Positions 20,110 through 32,169 of a stretch of 64,000 bases of DNA are shown here, one piece after another. Positions within the stretch are counted from its first letter, which is position 1. Each line of letters opens with the position of its first letter. The notes beneath the pieces are model-generated. The model made no database searches. It saw only the letters and a list, made by a program, of their open reading frames with translations, and had not been told where the DNA came from. Made by a program: the position numbers and the translations under genes. Location of the stretch: the NCBI GenBank assembly GCA_011109175.1, contig RDEW01000003.1, positions 1,058,421-1,122,420 on the forward strand, read 5' to 3'. The DNA comes from Dicyema japonicum. Its lineage: Eukaryota; Dicyemida; Rhombozoa; Dicyemidae.

Positions 20110-23067
20110 TCAGTCATCATCAGTAATAGAATGAAATAAATGCTTTAACTCATCAATTTTACTTAATTTTGCGCTGAGATACTTTATTTTATTGGATTTC
20201 GTACAAATTTCAGTCTTCAAATTACTACAGTCAGTCTCCAATCGTTCAATCTACAAACGAATAATAACAAAATAAACGTCTTCCTTCAAAACCACCCTCT
20301 CACATTCAATCTCCTCAATTCGGATGTTTTTCTTAGCCAGAGTTTCCTCCAAGCCATCAAGGGCAGATTTCAATTCACAGTTTAACTTCTCGCTATCTCA
20401 CGAGCCTTAACCTCCTCTACAAAATCAGATTCACCAGAACCCCCATATTTGAGACCCAAATCAGCATATTGAGTATTCAATGTCTCCAATTGACTTATGA
20501 CGTCATCAAGGGTGGATTTAGTCCTAAATATTATTATATGAATGAACGTCAATGAAAATTCCTCCAGGTTTTCATACTCTCTCTTCAACTCAGCCAAATC
20601 GACCTGCTTTTGCTCGTAGCTCGAATAACCTCTAGAATTACCTCTCAGCCAGCTGTTTGTGGTCATCTGTGAGAACTTTGAACTCGTCTTCAACCGCTCC
20701 AAGTCTGTCGGCTACATAAAAGTAGAAACCTCTCCAATTCCTCATTCAGGGCCAAAATCTGTATGGTTTGGACTTCGTTTTGATTTTCAGCCAAAGTTTT
20801 AGCTTTAGTCAACTCCCGGCACTGATTTCTACAATTTTTGAGTGAAATTTTGAGTGAGTTCAACTAGAATACAAAATGGGACGCAACCTCATTCTCTAAC
20901 GAGACGACTTCTTCTCTACAACGGTCCCCAAATTCAGTGAGCGACTTAATCTGCTTGTCACGTGCAATTAGTGCCTCCATCTAAACAAGTAAGACCAATA
21001 AAACGTCGATTTTAGCAATCGCTGAGTTTGCGACACACGTGGGTTCAGTTTTCTCCCCAAACTTCCATTCGTTCATATGTATTGCCAATCTATCCCTCAG
21101 ACCAGACCACAACCTTTCAGAGTCAATGACCACGTGGGTCAAAATTTCTAAGGTCTCCATGAATTTAGCTTTGTCGTGCAACCATTGTGCCACAGAATAG
21201 TAGAACACGTGACTCTAATATAACAAAGACTACAACCTGGGACACTCCACCAATCAGCTGAGAGTCCCCATGTTTCATTAAAAATTTAAATAATGTGAAA
21301 AATACATCTTCAGCCGTCAAACTATAAATATCATAAGGTAGAGACTTGCAGGTGAAAGAAACAAAGTAGTCACTGTCACGTGGCTTAAATTTGTCTTGAA
21401 AGTTTTCTAGGTTCTTAATGAGGACAGTCTAAAATAGAGATTTGAAAAAACAATGTAATCTGTTAGGCCTTTGACGTGGCCAGATTTAATCAAAATCAAA
21501 ATTGCTAGAATTATGGTGGTAAATTTGAAGTCGCAGTTATTAAATCACCAAGTTCGCAGTAAAGATAGGAATTTAGAAAAACGTGGACATCTTCACCGTC
21601 TTTTGGTGACTAAAATTATTAAGAGTACAAAACTTGTGCAAATTCGTGCAGAAATGAGAACACGTGTGTAAAATGCAAATATCTGTCCTCACTTTGCTGC
21701 ATCGATTGTAATTTATTAAACACGTGTGAGAAGAAGTCGGTCTCACAGAGGGATTGGCTCACCAACTGACCGTTAGAGCATTTTATTTGCCATTTAATAA
21801 AAGTGTGCAAAAGTGAGGAAATCTAAATTCCGATGGCCACAGAAATACCATTGAGGCTGTGAAATCATCCACTGTACTGAAGTCATCCACCAATTTGTGA
21901 AGCAACTCTTCTGGGAGTAAAATTCTGCACTAAATTCAACGATTACTCGGAATTTGTCGCTTTCAGTAGGACACTCATTCCAATGAGGCACAGTCGGGCA
22001 TTCACGTGGGATTCCGGGACACTAAGATCATCAGTCTAATAGACTGCTCCAAATTATACGGGTTCAGAATCTAAGCAGCAATAAGTTACCGTGTTTAATA
22101 ATTATGTTTATTTAAAATAACGACCCACGTGAGCATATAAGGTTAGAATATGCGAATAGTCATTTACTAATACAAATTACGGTTTCACGTGAGTCACCCG
22201 CTCGTGAAAAAATGCCTACACATGTAGCGAACGTTTGTTTGGTCACATATTACAGTAGCGTTCAGACAGTCTCATGCCAACAAAAACCACTTAAAAAAGC
22301 TACAACAGGCAAATTGGCACAGACGTTGGTAAAGCAGAAAACTATAGATTATAGTATCGGTATAATCGGTACTGCAGCATTATATTTACGCCCAATGCCG
22401 CAGATAGCACATAAATCTTTCCATCGTGTACATGGACCGAGTTAATGAGCAGAATAAGCAATAATGCCTAGAAAACCTAACAATTAGCCACTAAAGAATT
22501 CCTCCACGGGATACTAAACGGGAAAGAAGCATTTGGTGTCTATAATTGTTGCCCCACCTTGAGGGTAAATTAGTACAGCATGCATTTTCGCACGTGTGTC
22601 AATAAAAAGTAAATTCACCTTATCAGAGATATCTTTATCGCTGCAGAAGGACAGCAGGACAATCAACGAAGGCAACGTGGCTTCACTGGAACGTAGATTT
22701 TCAAGCAATTTTCTCATAAACCGCTTATTTGCTGTCTTTAATGAAATATAACGACTAGACTTGTTTACTACTGAGTGCTCGGTTGGACAGAATTGCCAAG
22801 ACAGTGAGGGAGAGTTGGCAACCTGAGGTGAGAAAACTAAAAATATTACAACGTTGTACATTTCTGTCAAATTTGAGTAGATCTTGTGGAGGTCCACAGA
22901 AGGGAGATACTTTACACAGAATCCGACAGAAATGAATATTTTTAAAATCAAAAATACTTGAATTTAACAAACCTGTTCGCTTGGGTTATTTTTGTTCAAA
23001 TTTTGTAGCAAAATAGTTAGAATGTCCACATGTCTTGAAAAATATTCGCAAAAGTACAAATCACGTG
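20110..23067 (-). CDS. USO1: general vesicular transport factor p115/USO1-like, N-terminus missing
   Basis: Golgi tethering protein: an armadillo-like head, then a coiled coil with acidic end. Exons seen (minus strand): VDILTILLQNLNKNNPSEQ (compare DCLILLQNLLKNNNSNQ of p115), NKRFMRKLLENLRSSEATLP with SLIVLLSF, SVPESHVNARLCLIGM, LLHTFIKWQIKCSNGQLVSQSL (compare GQLLCGGL), SDYFVSFTCKSLPYDIYSL, FYYSVAQWLHDKAKF with ERLWSGLRDRLAIHM, then coiled coil from about 20985 (MEALIARDKQIKSLTEFG) to a SITDDD end. Introns of about 22 nt occur at 21927, 21217 and others; one is 24 nt. No exon for the first 200 or so residues of p115 is visible between 23067 and the hAT element at 23895, and 22200-22500 inside the gene has no clear exon. 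Identification rests on motif order. Confidence 0.66.
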
Positions 23068-23727
23068 CTATTAATCAAATTTTAATCAAAACTGAATAAG
23101 CTTAGTATTTTTAGTCCTGAATCAAAAAAATTGGTATTTTGGAGTATTTTTACGATAATTTCGGTAATAAAAGGGCAGTGTTTTCGAGAGGAAATAATAT
23201 TGATATCAGCTGAGGTAAATTTCTTTGATTAATTATATTAAAACATTTATAAAATACTCTATCAAGTCATTATCGGATGTGTTATTTGTTAGAGAGAGAC
23301 TTTTGAATTGACTCAAAATTTCATCCATCTCGAATACCGGGATTTTAAAAATTAAATTAATTATTTATTTATTTAAAATTTTAAAATTATTATAAATAAT
23401 AATACAACACTGGATCTGATAAAATTTCACTGGCGAATTTTGGGACATATCGTATGGATATAGTGACACCGTGTAATCTCATTATGGAAGTTTTTTGTCA
23501 AATCAAAATGTAACTGGGGGTTTTCGTGGACGGCAGAGAACTACGCTTCTTTCAGTTCGGATCAAGATATCCGCAAATTGGTGTGAAAATGAGATTAACG
23601 GACCACCTCGATTAGTACAGAAGCGTGCTAGTAGGAAAATTGCATGAAGAAAACTCTTAGAACGGATAGCAAAGAGCTCGACACAAGCGGAACCCTAAGT
23701 TTTCATATCTTATGTGTCACGCAGGAG
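23068..23727. other. no recognisable gene
   Basis: AT-rich; the expected upstream exons of the p115-like gene are not seen here. Confidence 0.4.
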
Positions 23728-23830
23728 TGCTGCATATGGAGCTCAGTTGTTAATGCAGCCATCTCCGCAAATCGTGGATTCGATTCCACACCGCTACCCA
23801 CTTGGTCAAAAAATTTCTTTTACTCTTTTT
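23728..23830 (+). repeat. tRNA-like sequence (SINE head or tRNA relic)
   Basis: An A-box-like stretch (tggagctcagttgttaatgc) is followed 25 nt on by a B box (gtggattcgattccac). The T loop is one base short and the acceptor stem does not close, so this is not a working tRNA. It resembles the head of a tRNA-derived SINE different from family 1. Confidence 0.45.
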
Positions 23831-23894
23831 TTAATTCTTAAAAGGCAACATGAGGTCTACCTAGCTCAGGAGACGCAAAGTGAAGTGTGATAAC

Positions 23895-25784
23895 TAGGGC
23901 AATTTAAGTGCTAAAATGCTATTTTTATTTTTTATACTTATTTTAATATAAAATTGAATTTGGAATAATTATTTTTTAATTTTGTTAAAAAAGAACATAC
24001 ATTATAAATGCTATAAGTGCTTTTTTTAATTTTAAATGCTAACTTTTTTTTAAATGCTAATTTAAATTGCATTTAAAAAATCATTTTAATTTCACCCATA
24101 AAATGATAATAAAATAATTTAAATAAAATAATTTAGCACGCTTTATAGTACTTTTAGTGATGCCAAAATCCAAGTGTTCGTTGCTTAAGAAAGCTAAGCG
24201 TATAGTCTCGGAATTCAAAGATGAGTTCTGTATTGCTGACGATGGCCTTCTATTTTGTTTTCTTTGTTCATCCAAAGTCAACTGTTCAAAAAAATTTCAG
24301 TTGATTCTCATCGTTCTTCTTTAAAAAATCAGAACAATATGCGTATAAATTTGATAATACAATTGTAGGTCATTCATGTAATTCAGTTCAAACAACAATA
24401 ACTGAATCAATCCAAGTAGATTCGGTTAATGAAACGATCACGGAAGCTTTTGTACAAGCAAACATCCCGCTGTACAAATTAAATAACGATTCGATCAAAA
24501 AAATGTTTAAAACATTTAAAATAAACATTTTGTCAGAATTTTCATGCAGAACTACGGTCAAGTTTCTTGCAGAAAAAAAGATAAATTAGTTGAAAAATTA
24601 TTAACGTATTAAAATTTATTTTTAACTTTTAGAAACGAAAAGATTTTTTACTAATTGATGAAACAGATATCCGAAGGAAAAGTTTTGTAGTGATTCTAAT
24701 TGGGAGCATTCGCTTTCCAACAAAATCCTATTTGGTTGAATGCAGAAACACTGGAAAATCATACCACTGGTGCTATCATCTGCCAATTAATAGATGACGT
24801 CATTAGAGAAATGAAGATTATTCGTGACAATTTTTATCTACTAATTTCAGATGCCGCTCCTTGTATGGTTTCTGGTGATATAAATTTATCTAAATAAATA
24901 GCTGGTAAAGCATTAATCGTCATAACAACATGCATCATTTGCCGTGTGTTTCTCATTTGTCACACAACACGAGTTTGCGTATAAAGTGTGCATATCCGGA
25001 ACTAGATGGCTTAATTGCAAGCATTAAAGCTGTCACAGTAAAAACCCGACAACGTCGTAGTTTGTTCAAAGATGTTGGATACCCACCTGATGTGGTAATT
25101 ACTAGGTATTCTTTTGCTTAATTTATGCAGATGGGGAAGTTGGTTTCAAGCAGTGAAATATTATTTCATGAATTTTGAAATAATTTTTGAAATTGTTAAC
25201 GCATTTCAGTCAGATGGAGTTTTAGTATCAAATGCTAAACATCAGTCAGCAATCCGGATATTAAGTTTCAATTAACGGAAATCATATTAAATTATTCGCA
25301 AATGATAGATCTTCTTAAACTTTCGGAGTGTTGTGACTATTCAATCAATCGGGCATATTATGATATACAAGGACTAATTTTGATAATGACAAGGCAAATA
25401 ACAAAAATTATATATATAAAAGAATGGAGGCTAATGGATTTAAACCTATTATTGAAATGACTGAACCAAAAGTTAGCCAACAAATTATTTTTCTCTTACA
25501 CGCTGTCAGGCATCCTCTGCATCTGTTGAAAGAGCTATTAAAATGCTTAAAAATATTTTAAAAAGGATAGGAACTTCCATCCAGACAATATCAAGCATTA
25601 CTTTTATTATATTACAATAAATAAAATTTAAATGTATATTTTATTATTTTAAGTTATAGATTTTACAATTTTAAATGATAGATTTTATCGTTTTAAGTGC
25701 TAATTTTTATAATTATAATTGCTAGATTTTGTGATTTTTTAGCGCTAAAAAAATTTTGTTAACTGCTAGAAACAACTTGCCCTA
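23895..25784 (+). mobile_element. hAT-superfamily transposon with intact ends, decayed transposase
   Basis: Both ends carry tagggcaa in inverted order (23895 and 25784) and the 8-bp duplication gtgataac flanks the element exactly (23887-23894 and 25785-25792), as expected of hAT. The 1890-bp interior shows a BED-finger-like start near 24160 (MPKSKCSLLKKAKRIVSEF, then LLFCLLCSSKVNCSKKF), LIDETDIRRKSF near 24652, DAAPCM near 24850, HHLPCVSHLSHN near 24931, and the C-terminal dimerisation block CQASSASVERAIKMLKNIL near 25505. Stops and frame changes have killed the transposase. It inserted upstream of the p115-like gene. Confidence 0.9.
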
Positions 25785-26139
25785 GTGATAACCAAAAAAG
25801 GTTCCATACTTTCCCTACATCTGACTCCCATCAGGGGAACTGGAGGATTTGCAACATAGCCCTAATAAATGAATGATTATAAAAGTTATAAATTAGTCAT
25901 TTACTAGACCTAACTAACAGGTAGTGGACCGGTTACCATAAAACGTCAGCTTAAAGTGATGGATGATCCTACATTCTTTTAGAATCATCGATGATCCTAC
26001 TAAGAAAAAGTTAGATTGATAATAAGATCAGGGAGAATTAAAATTCAGATCCATTTTTGGAATATCTATCATGGATCACTTCAAATCTTTTATAAGTTTG
26101 GGAAGACTTTCAAGCTGCTAGTTTGCCCTTAGGCAACGA
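25785..26139. other. no recognisable gene
   Basis: Spacer after the hAT element. A short motif, 'gatgatcctac', is repeated near 25962 and 25990. Confidence 0.35.
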
Positions 26140-27400
26140 ATGGCCTTAGTTGACAAGACATCTTGGTCATTTTTTTTATTTTTTATTGAACCAAAAAACC
26201 ATCGTCATAACCAAAATAAACAAATTCAAGTGATCCCAGCCTCCCTTAGCAGTCTCCGCATCTTTTCTCGGTGTTCCGACTGCGTTCCTACGCATTTCCG
26301 ATATGGACGGGGTCCGCATACCCGAATCCATCGCAGAGGCACTGTTCCAGTCGCCTCTATCATATTTTTTAGGTTTCTAGGCAGGATTTCCACTCGGAAA
26401 TATTTCCTTAGTAGGTTTGCTGCCTTCACTTGAATGTTGCATATCTTGTCCAAATTAGTTGCAGAAAGGTTAGATTTCCAGATATTACATGCGTGTCCTA
26501 CTGTACCCTCGATGAACTGTCTATTTATGACATCCAGACCACTCAGATCTTTTTTGTCTCTTAGGTTTCCCAAGAACGCCTTCAGGAAGTTGATTTTTCT
26601 CGTACAAGTCAATAGCATTTTTTCGACATGTTTTGTAAAGTGTCCAAGGTGACTCCCAGGATTTTTTGGTATTTATTTGGCGGATAATCTTCCCATCCAG
26701 TGTGACGTCAATTGATACTTTCCCTAGTCTTCTGTTTGTCGTAAATCGGGTCGACACCGACTTCTCCGGGCTAGCAGTCAATTGATTTTCCTAAAGCCAT
26801 AAACTTAATTTATTCATATTGTCTTGTATTCTTCTCGTTGCATCCACAATACTCGCATCCCACAAGGCAATGACTATATCATCAGCATACGTTAATAAAA
26901 TGTCATCGTCCCTTTGAAGAAGTGTCAAGTCATCCATCATAACGTTGAACAATAAGGGAGATAATGGGGAGCTTTGGGTAACGCCATTTGCTAATAGTCT
27001 CGATACATAACATCGATTGCCAGAGTTGGTCTTTTGTTAAGGCCATCTGTTATGAATTTCTTTGATGTATTTAGGTGTGATAGTTGATCGCCCCTCTTTA
27101 AAACCAGGCTGAAAATTGGCATCAGGGAGGAGTGTTGTGTGAGTGTCATAACCATCCTTTCTAGGATTCTTGTCTGGACGCACAATAGCGACAAAGGCCT
27201 GTAGAAAGCAGGGTCCTCCCTTAGTTTCCCCGGCTTCCGTATTGGATGAATATTCGAAAGTTTTCATATAGCGGGAATACAGTTGAAGTTGATTGAGTAG
27301 TTGAAGATGCATGTTAGTGCTGATACTCCCACTTTGCCCATCTTTTTAACAGAATAACCGGGATTCCGTCCGGTTCACAAAAATGTGTGTTCTTTGTTCT
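26140..27400 (-). mobile_element. LINE family B: reverse transcriptase and C-terminus, decayed
   Basis: Minus-strand frames give an RT with TPKYIKEIHNRWP and FKEGRSTITPKY (motif 4 region), the catalytic YADD in TYADDIVIALWDASI near 26890, a thumb reading NQLTASPEKSVSTRF and DVTLDGKIIRQIN, then a C-terminal region VPLRWIRVCGPRPYRK and HREKMRRLLREAGIT with stop near 26229, and an A-rich tail. Jockey-like APE LINEs have this order. It is 5'-truncated and frameshifted several times. Confidence 0.75.
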
Positions 27401-27900
27401 TCGTCACGGTAGAAATTTTAAAGGATATAAATGATTCTATGCTAATGTTCTTAAAATACATGATTCAATACAAAATAATATTAAAAAATATATAAATAAA
27501 AATAAATATTTAAAAATAAAAAAAAATTATTAATGGAATTCAGTCTTGTGGGCATTGTCGCTTTATTAATGCCTTCGTAAAACAAGGATTTTCGTGACTC
27601 AAAATGATATTATTTACGTTAAATAATAATTCTACTCGCCTAGTATCGAAATTGTATATAATTTCAGCAATTTTACAGTTATTTTTTAAATTACTAGTCA
27701 ACGTCCCTTATTTTAAATTTTATGCAAGATGCCATTTTGGTAGAATTTTAATTCAAGCTGATCACAAATCGCTGTTGACGTCTCACTATTTAAATATTAT
27801 ATTTTAGCATCAAATTTGTGATTAAATTTGAATTTTATTATTTTAAATTTAATTGATTAAATAAAATAATTAATTATATTTAAATAATTTGTGACGTGTG
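27401..27900. other. AT-rich upstream region of the PWWP gene
   Basis: No exon is visible. Runs of A and T dominate at 27480-27535 and 27820-27890. Confidence 0.4.
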
Positions 27901-29363
27901 ATGGGAAGGAAGATTGTTTCTGATTCAAAGATGGTATTCAAAACGGGGGATTTTGTATTCGCCAAGCTGAAGGGCTATTCTCCCTGGCCTGCCAAAGTAA
28001 GCACTTACAATATAAAATCTCCAACGAAATACCTATTTCTAGATTGACTCCAACCTTGGAGAAGTATTCCCCCGAAAGTATAGAGTCTTCTTTTACGGGA
28101 CAAGCCAGACGTGAGTTTTGAGTTTTACCATTCTTAGAGCTTATTTGACTGAGAAAGATATTTTCCCATTCGAAGAGTTCAAAGCCAAGTTTGAGACCAC
28201 TAACAAGTCCTTCGACTTTGTAAAAGCCATTTCCGAGCTCGAATACGCCCAGAGTAACAAATCCGCATCGAAAAGTCCAGTTTTCGACGACGGATCTAAA
28301 ACCCCACAATTTTTGTACTCAGAAGACGAATCTGGACAGAAATCCCCGCCTTCTGTATTTCCTAGCCAAAGAAAACCCAAAAAGTTTATTAAATTCTCAC
28401 TTTAGGCACAAAAGCGACGCTGAAAAGACCAAAAAGAAATAATAAAGTTACTGATTCTAGCAAACTGCCCGATAACTCCACAATTTCGGCCATGAAAAGG
28501 TCCTCGTTTTAAATATTTTCTAGGAAACTATCCTCGGATAAGTCACTAAAGAACATATCTAAGATTCCTAAAGTATCTAGAGTCGAGATCTCTGAGGAGG
28601 ACATTATGAAACAATTCGATTTGGATATAAAGAACTCCTCAGAGTTTCTGACCCAGTCTGCCTTTATTTTTACATAGAATATCGAAAATTGTGCTGACAT
28701 CCTCAACCGAGCTGTCACCCACGAGTTCACAGCAAACTCCCTAATTAAATACCCAGAACTTATAACAACACTAAAGAAGGTATAACTAAGAGTTAATTTT
28801 AATTTTTTTATTTTAAATTTTTATTTTTATTTTTAACTAACTTTATTCCGTAATTGATTTTTTAGGTGAGGAAGTACAAAGGAAGTAGGAAGTTCGGGAT
28901 TTGGCTGACAAAGTGTTGATCAAACTTAAAGAGGCTTGCCGATCTCTTCAATCTTTGGAATTTGGTCGAATATTTCAAATTAATAGAGTTATGAGTATGA
29001 TTTGGGTTTATATGACAGCCAAAAAGCCGGATCCTCCTCGTCCTGAAGAGCCTTTGCCTCCAAAATCAGTGAATATGCCTGAAATGACCTTCTCTGAGAA
29101 ATTGGCTGAGGCTGAGGAGGTTGTTGTTAGAAGATTAGTCTCTTTAGAAAACCCGCATTAGAATCAACGAGACGATTGCTCAGATTATGCGCGAATCCAC
29201 TATTAACTTGCCGGAATATGTTGTTAATTCAAATAAGGACAATACGAAGACTTCAAATCTTGTTAATAATTCAAGTGGTACTAAAAGAAATCATATTGAT
29301 GACTTTGATGTGTATGCGAATGACTTAAATGATGAGGACATCCTTAATATGCTGGGTGTATGA
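27901..29363 (+). CDS. LEDGF/HDGF-family chromatin protein (PWWP + IBD)
   Basis: Exon 1 (27901-27996) encodes the start of a PWWP domain (GDFVFAKLKGYSPWPAK). A 46-nt intron leads to IDSNLGEVFPRKYRVFFYGT, and a 27-nt intron (28111-28137) to AYLTEKDIFPFEEFK. A Lys/Ser-rich linker follows, crossed by introns of about 22 and 24 nt. Then comes an integrase-binding-domain-like helical bundle: EEDIMKQFDLDIKNSSEF, CADILNRAVTHEFTANSLIK, YPELITTLKKVRKYKGSRK, DLADKVLIKLKEAC. The C-terminal tail is acidic (NDEDILNMLGV, stop 29361-29363). PWWP plus IBD is the LEDGF/HDGFL2 architecture, which reads H3K36 methylation and recruits transcription partners. At least three one-base frame breaks remain (for example near 28420, 28680 and 28889). 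Confidence 0.85.
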
Positions 29364-29484
29364 CTTTTTCACATTTATATTGATATTTGTTCATTCTATG
29401 AGCTCTTATTGAGGTACATAGAAGACAACTATGGTCCTTTATAGGATTGAAGTGGCTAACACGAATAAGGAAGTAAAATATAAC

Positions 29485-29760
29485 CCCTAAGTTTGCTTGT
29501 TAGGAAGGCAAGCTGCAATCTGTTCGGTCACATCCTAAGAGTGGGTCAAACAGCGAATGTTTATATGAAGGACTACTTCCAGCATCAAGAGAAAGGTCCC
29601 ACCTCCGTACAACTATTCCTGTGGTTTTCGGTGGGATTCAAGGGTTGTAAAATACCTCTGAAGAATGAGGAAGATTTTGGTGATCTGAGGAGTCTGCATT
29701 CAAATATAGGACCAGTTATCCATGTCAGGGGCTACCAAGTCATGTGAACACTGACTGGAA
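29485..29760 (+). pseudogene. LINE fragment (family A-like C-terminus)
   Basis: It reads CNLFGHILRVGQTANVYMK then YFQHQEKGPTSVQL, the C-terminal arrangement seen at 6640-6790 (WRLFEHILKLKIDTPTN, EEYFIGTGSR). Isolated and out of frame afterwards. Confidence 0.45.
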
Positions 29761-29904
29761 AAATATTTCTTTGTGGAATTGAAGGAGAAAGCTATTATGT
29801 GTGAGAGTATTGACGTTTCAAAGAACGCATATTTGTTGAAATTATGAATCACGGAATTTCTTATTGAAAATAGAGCTAATCGGTTTTTGGACAATTCAGA
29901 GAGC

Positions 29905-30245
29905 CTTCTTGGTCGAACAACGTCTGATTACAGTGGATCCACTGTTGTGTGTTCAAATCCGAAAGATGGACTTTTCTTTGAAGGTCAATTTCTCATCAAC
30001 CGAACCCTACCCGTGACGCGACGAGTCTTTCTAGTACGACACAGTTGTTAAATGGGATCCGCCTACCTTCTCCCTAACCAACACCACTGGTGAAGATTAC
30101 CATTATGAAAACTCCTACCTAATAATGAAATGATGTCCGCGATGGTAGGATGTGTGACGAAAATGGAAGAGGGTGGATTCACTTCTCCATTTCTATCGGA
30201 AGTTGAAGCTTGTAATGGATTATTAGAGGATGGATTTGGTCAGCA
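29905..30245 (+). repeat. SINE-like family 2, copy 2
   Basis: It contains gtgtgttcaaatccgaaag (B-box-like), the shared block ggtgaagattaccattatga, gatgtccgcgatggtagg, and the 3' part ending near ggatttggtcagcac, which also occurs at 54430-54520 on the other strand. Confidence 0.6.
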
Positions 30246-31545
30246 CATGCAGACATTCTCCCCTGGGTTCTACTTTGAATTAATTAGTTGTGACTGTTTT
30301 TTTTGCTACAAAAATAGTAACCCTGGTTATTAAAAAAATCCGGGAGCATTGCCGTTTAAAAAATACAATAGAACGCTTTCGATGTCTTCGAATAATTGCC
30401 TCAGATTAGTTCGCATGACTGTCTTACTTCTTAAATATAGTGGAGTTCTGCTTATGCTAGGGGAATAATGGAAACATTACTACTCCTTGGCGGCAGGGCT
30501 GTTGTTATTCTCGCAAAAAACATCATGTTCCCTATGAGTGCTCTAAAATTTTCCAATAAGCGTTGTTTCTTAATGACCTTCGTCTGGACAGCACTGACAT
30601 TATTTTGATTTCAATTCTACAATATTTTATAATTCCAATTCACATTTGACTTGTAATATTTATTTATCTATATTGGGGGTCATAATTGTAGCATTTTTTC
30701 TAGTCCCCCGAATGAATGTAATCATTAAAATCTAATTCATCTTACTTTTTAGTTTTAGCACGCTAGTCCTTTCCACGTGCCATACAACTCAAAGGTAAGA
30801 TTGCTAGTACCAAATTGAGATACCTTAGTTGACGGAATATTGGATTTCAAGAAAAAAACGATCGAAACCGACACATCTGGAACCTCAAAAGTCATTAAGT
30901 CTAACGAAACTACTTCTTAGTTCATCAGGGATCCTTAACCTTCTCAGTCACCTCAAAAAGGCATTAAATCTGTCACCTCAAAAAGGCATTAGAACTATTT
31001 CTTAGGGATTTGTTACCTTCTCAGCCTTTCCGCAAATTAACCTCTAAATTAGCTGGTCTGGTGCCTCCAATGACGCTTGAATTCATAAGACTGCAGTAAT
31101 AGAAGCGAGTCAAATTCACTTTGAACTAAAAATACAGAGAAGACTTCCTCATTGAATTCTAATATTATTCATCTGAGTCTTTCCACAAAGGAAATTTTCC
31201 ACATTATCTTATCAATTCTTAACAAAAATGGTTGTGAACTAATATTTTTAAATTTTTCGTTTTTCTAGAATGGCTTCATGTGATCCACTTGCTTCAGGTG
31301 AGGCACAGTGCTAGAGGGAGCGAAAGATAAGTATTTGCTCTTCCACTACATTGGATCATTCTTTTAAGGTATGGAAGGATCGGATCTATAAATACGATAC
31401 TGTTGATCTCTAAATAAGAAACTTTAGGGTCACCAAAATATTTTCTCTTACATACACTAATAGTAATGATCCTGAACCTTCTAGATCCTTTAAATTTTGT
31501 ATTTAAATAAGAAACCCACCACCAATAATAATAGCCTTTTCACGA
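30246..31545. other. no recognisable gene; short direct repeat
   Basis: No exon chain. The 20-mer gtcacctcaaaaaggcatta occurs twice close together near 30948 and 30975. The block near 30435-30500 resembles 45730-45795 and may be LINE 3' untranslated sequence. Confidence 0.4.
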
Positions 31546-31790
31546 GAGCCATAATATTTATAGCTCCGCACAGGCAGGACACACTTTATTTAAGTAAAGA
31601 ACAGTTAATTTTAACTAATCGTAGAACCAAGGAATGATCTTCACTTATTTTTTTCTTTATGTTAGGGTCTGAGTTCTCTTCCCTCATCGATTAATTATGA
31701 TAACTTTTTTACTTAAAAATAAAGTGTGTCCTTTTGGGTGGAGCTTTAGCTAATATGGCTCTCCGTAAAGTGCAGTATTAACCATTGATC
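31546..31790. repeat. two SINE family 1 tails in opposite orientation
   Basis: 31546-31665 is the tail of the SINE on the minus strand (gctccgcacaggcaggacac, then accaaggaatgatcttcact). 31690-31790 is the same tail on the plus strand (aaataaagtgtgtccttttg, then gctaatatggctctccgtaa). The head regions are absent, so two truncated copies face each other. Confidence 0.65.
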
Positions 31791-31929
31791 TTCGTCGACA
31801 TAATTGGTGCTGCATTATCCCGCATGATAGCGACAGAGATCAGTTGGGAGAACTACTGGTTTTCAAGACGTCTCATCTCCTAAGTGTAGTGAGACGTCAC
31901 ATTTTTGAGAAAAAAACAAGGAGTTAACT

Positions 31930-32080
31930 CTTATACTTCCAATTTTCTCAACAATTGCGCGGAATATGAACTTGGAAAATGAGGTAGTTGAGAGAGTGGC
32001 CGGGATCACTTAATGGGCGCGTTTTATCTTCCTTAATTTGTGGAGATTCTTGTTCTTTAAAAAATAAAATAAATAAACAT
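31930..32080 (+). repeat. LINE family B 3' end
   Basis: The stretch around 'gtggccgggatcacttaatg' matches 'gacgccgggatcagctgatg' at 10480-10525, the AGIT-stop end of the LINE ORF. Confidence 0.4.
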
Positions 32081-32169
32081 TAGGAGATACCCCAAATGGT
32101 GGGGAGAAGTTGATGCCTCTTTTCGTTCCTTTCCGGAATGAGTGACACCTTTTCGGGTGAGCCACAAGA

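Noticed and set aside
22212-22445. 77-codon plus-strand frame
   Set aside because: It sits inside the span of the minus-strand p115-like gene and shows no domain or splice support.
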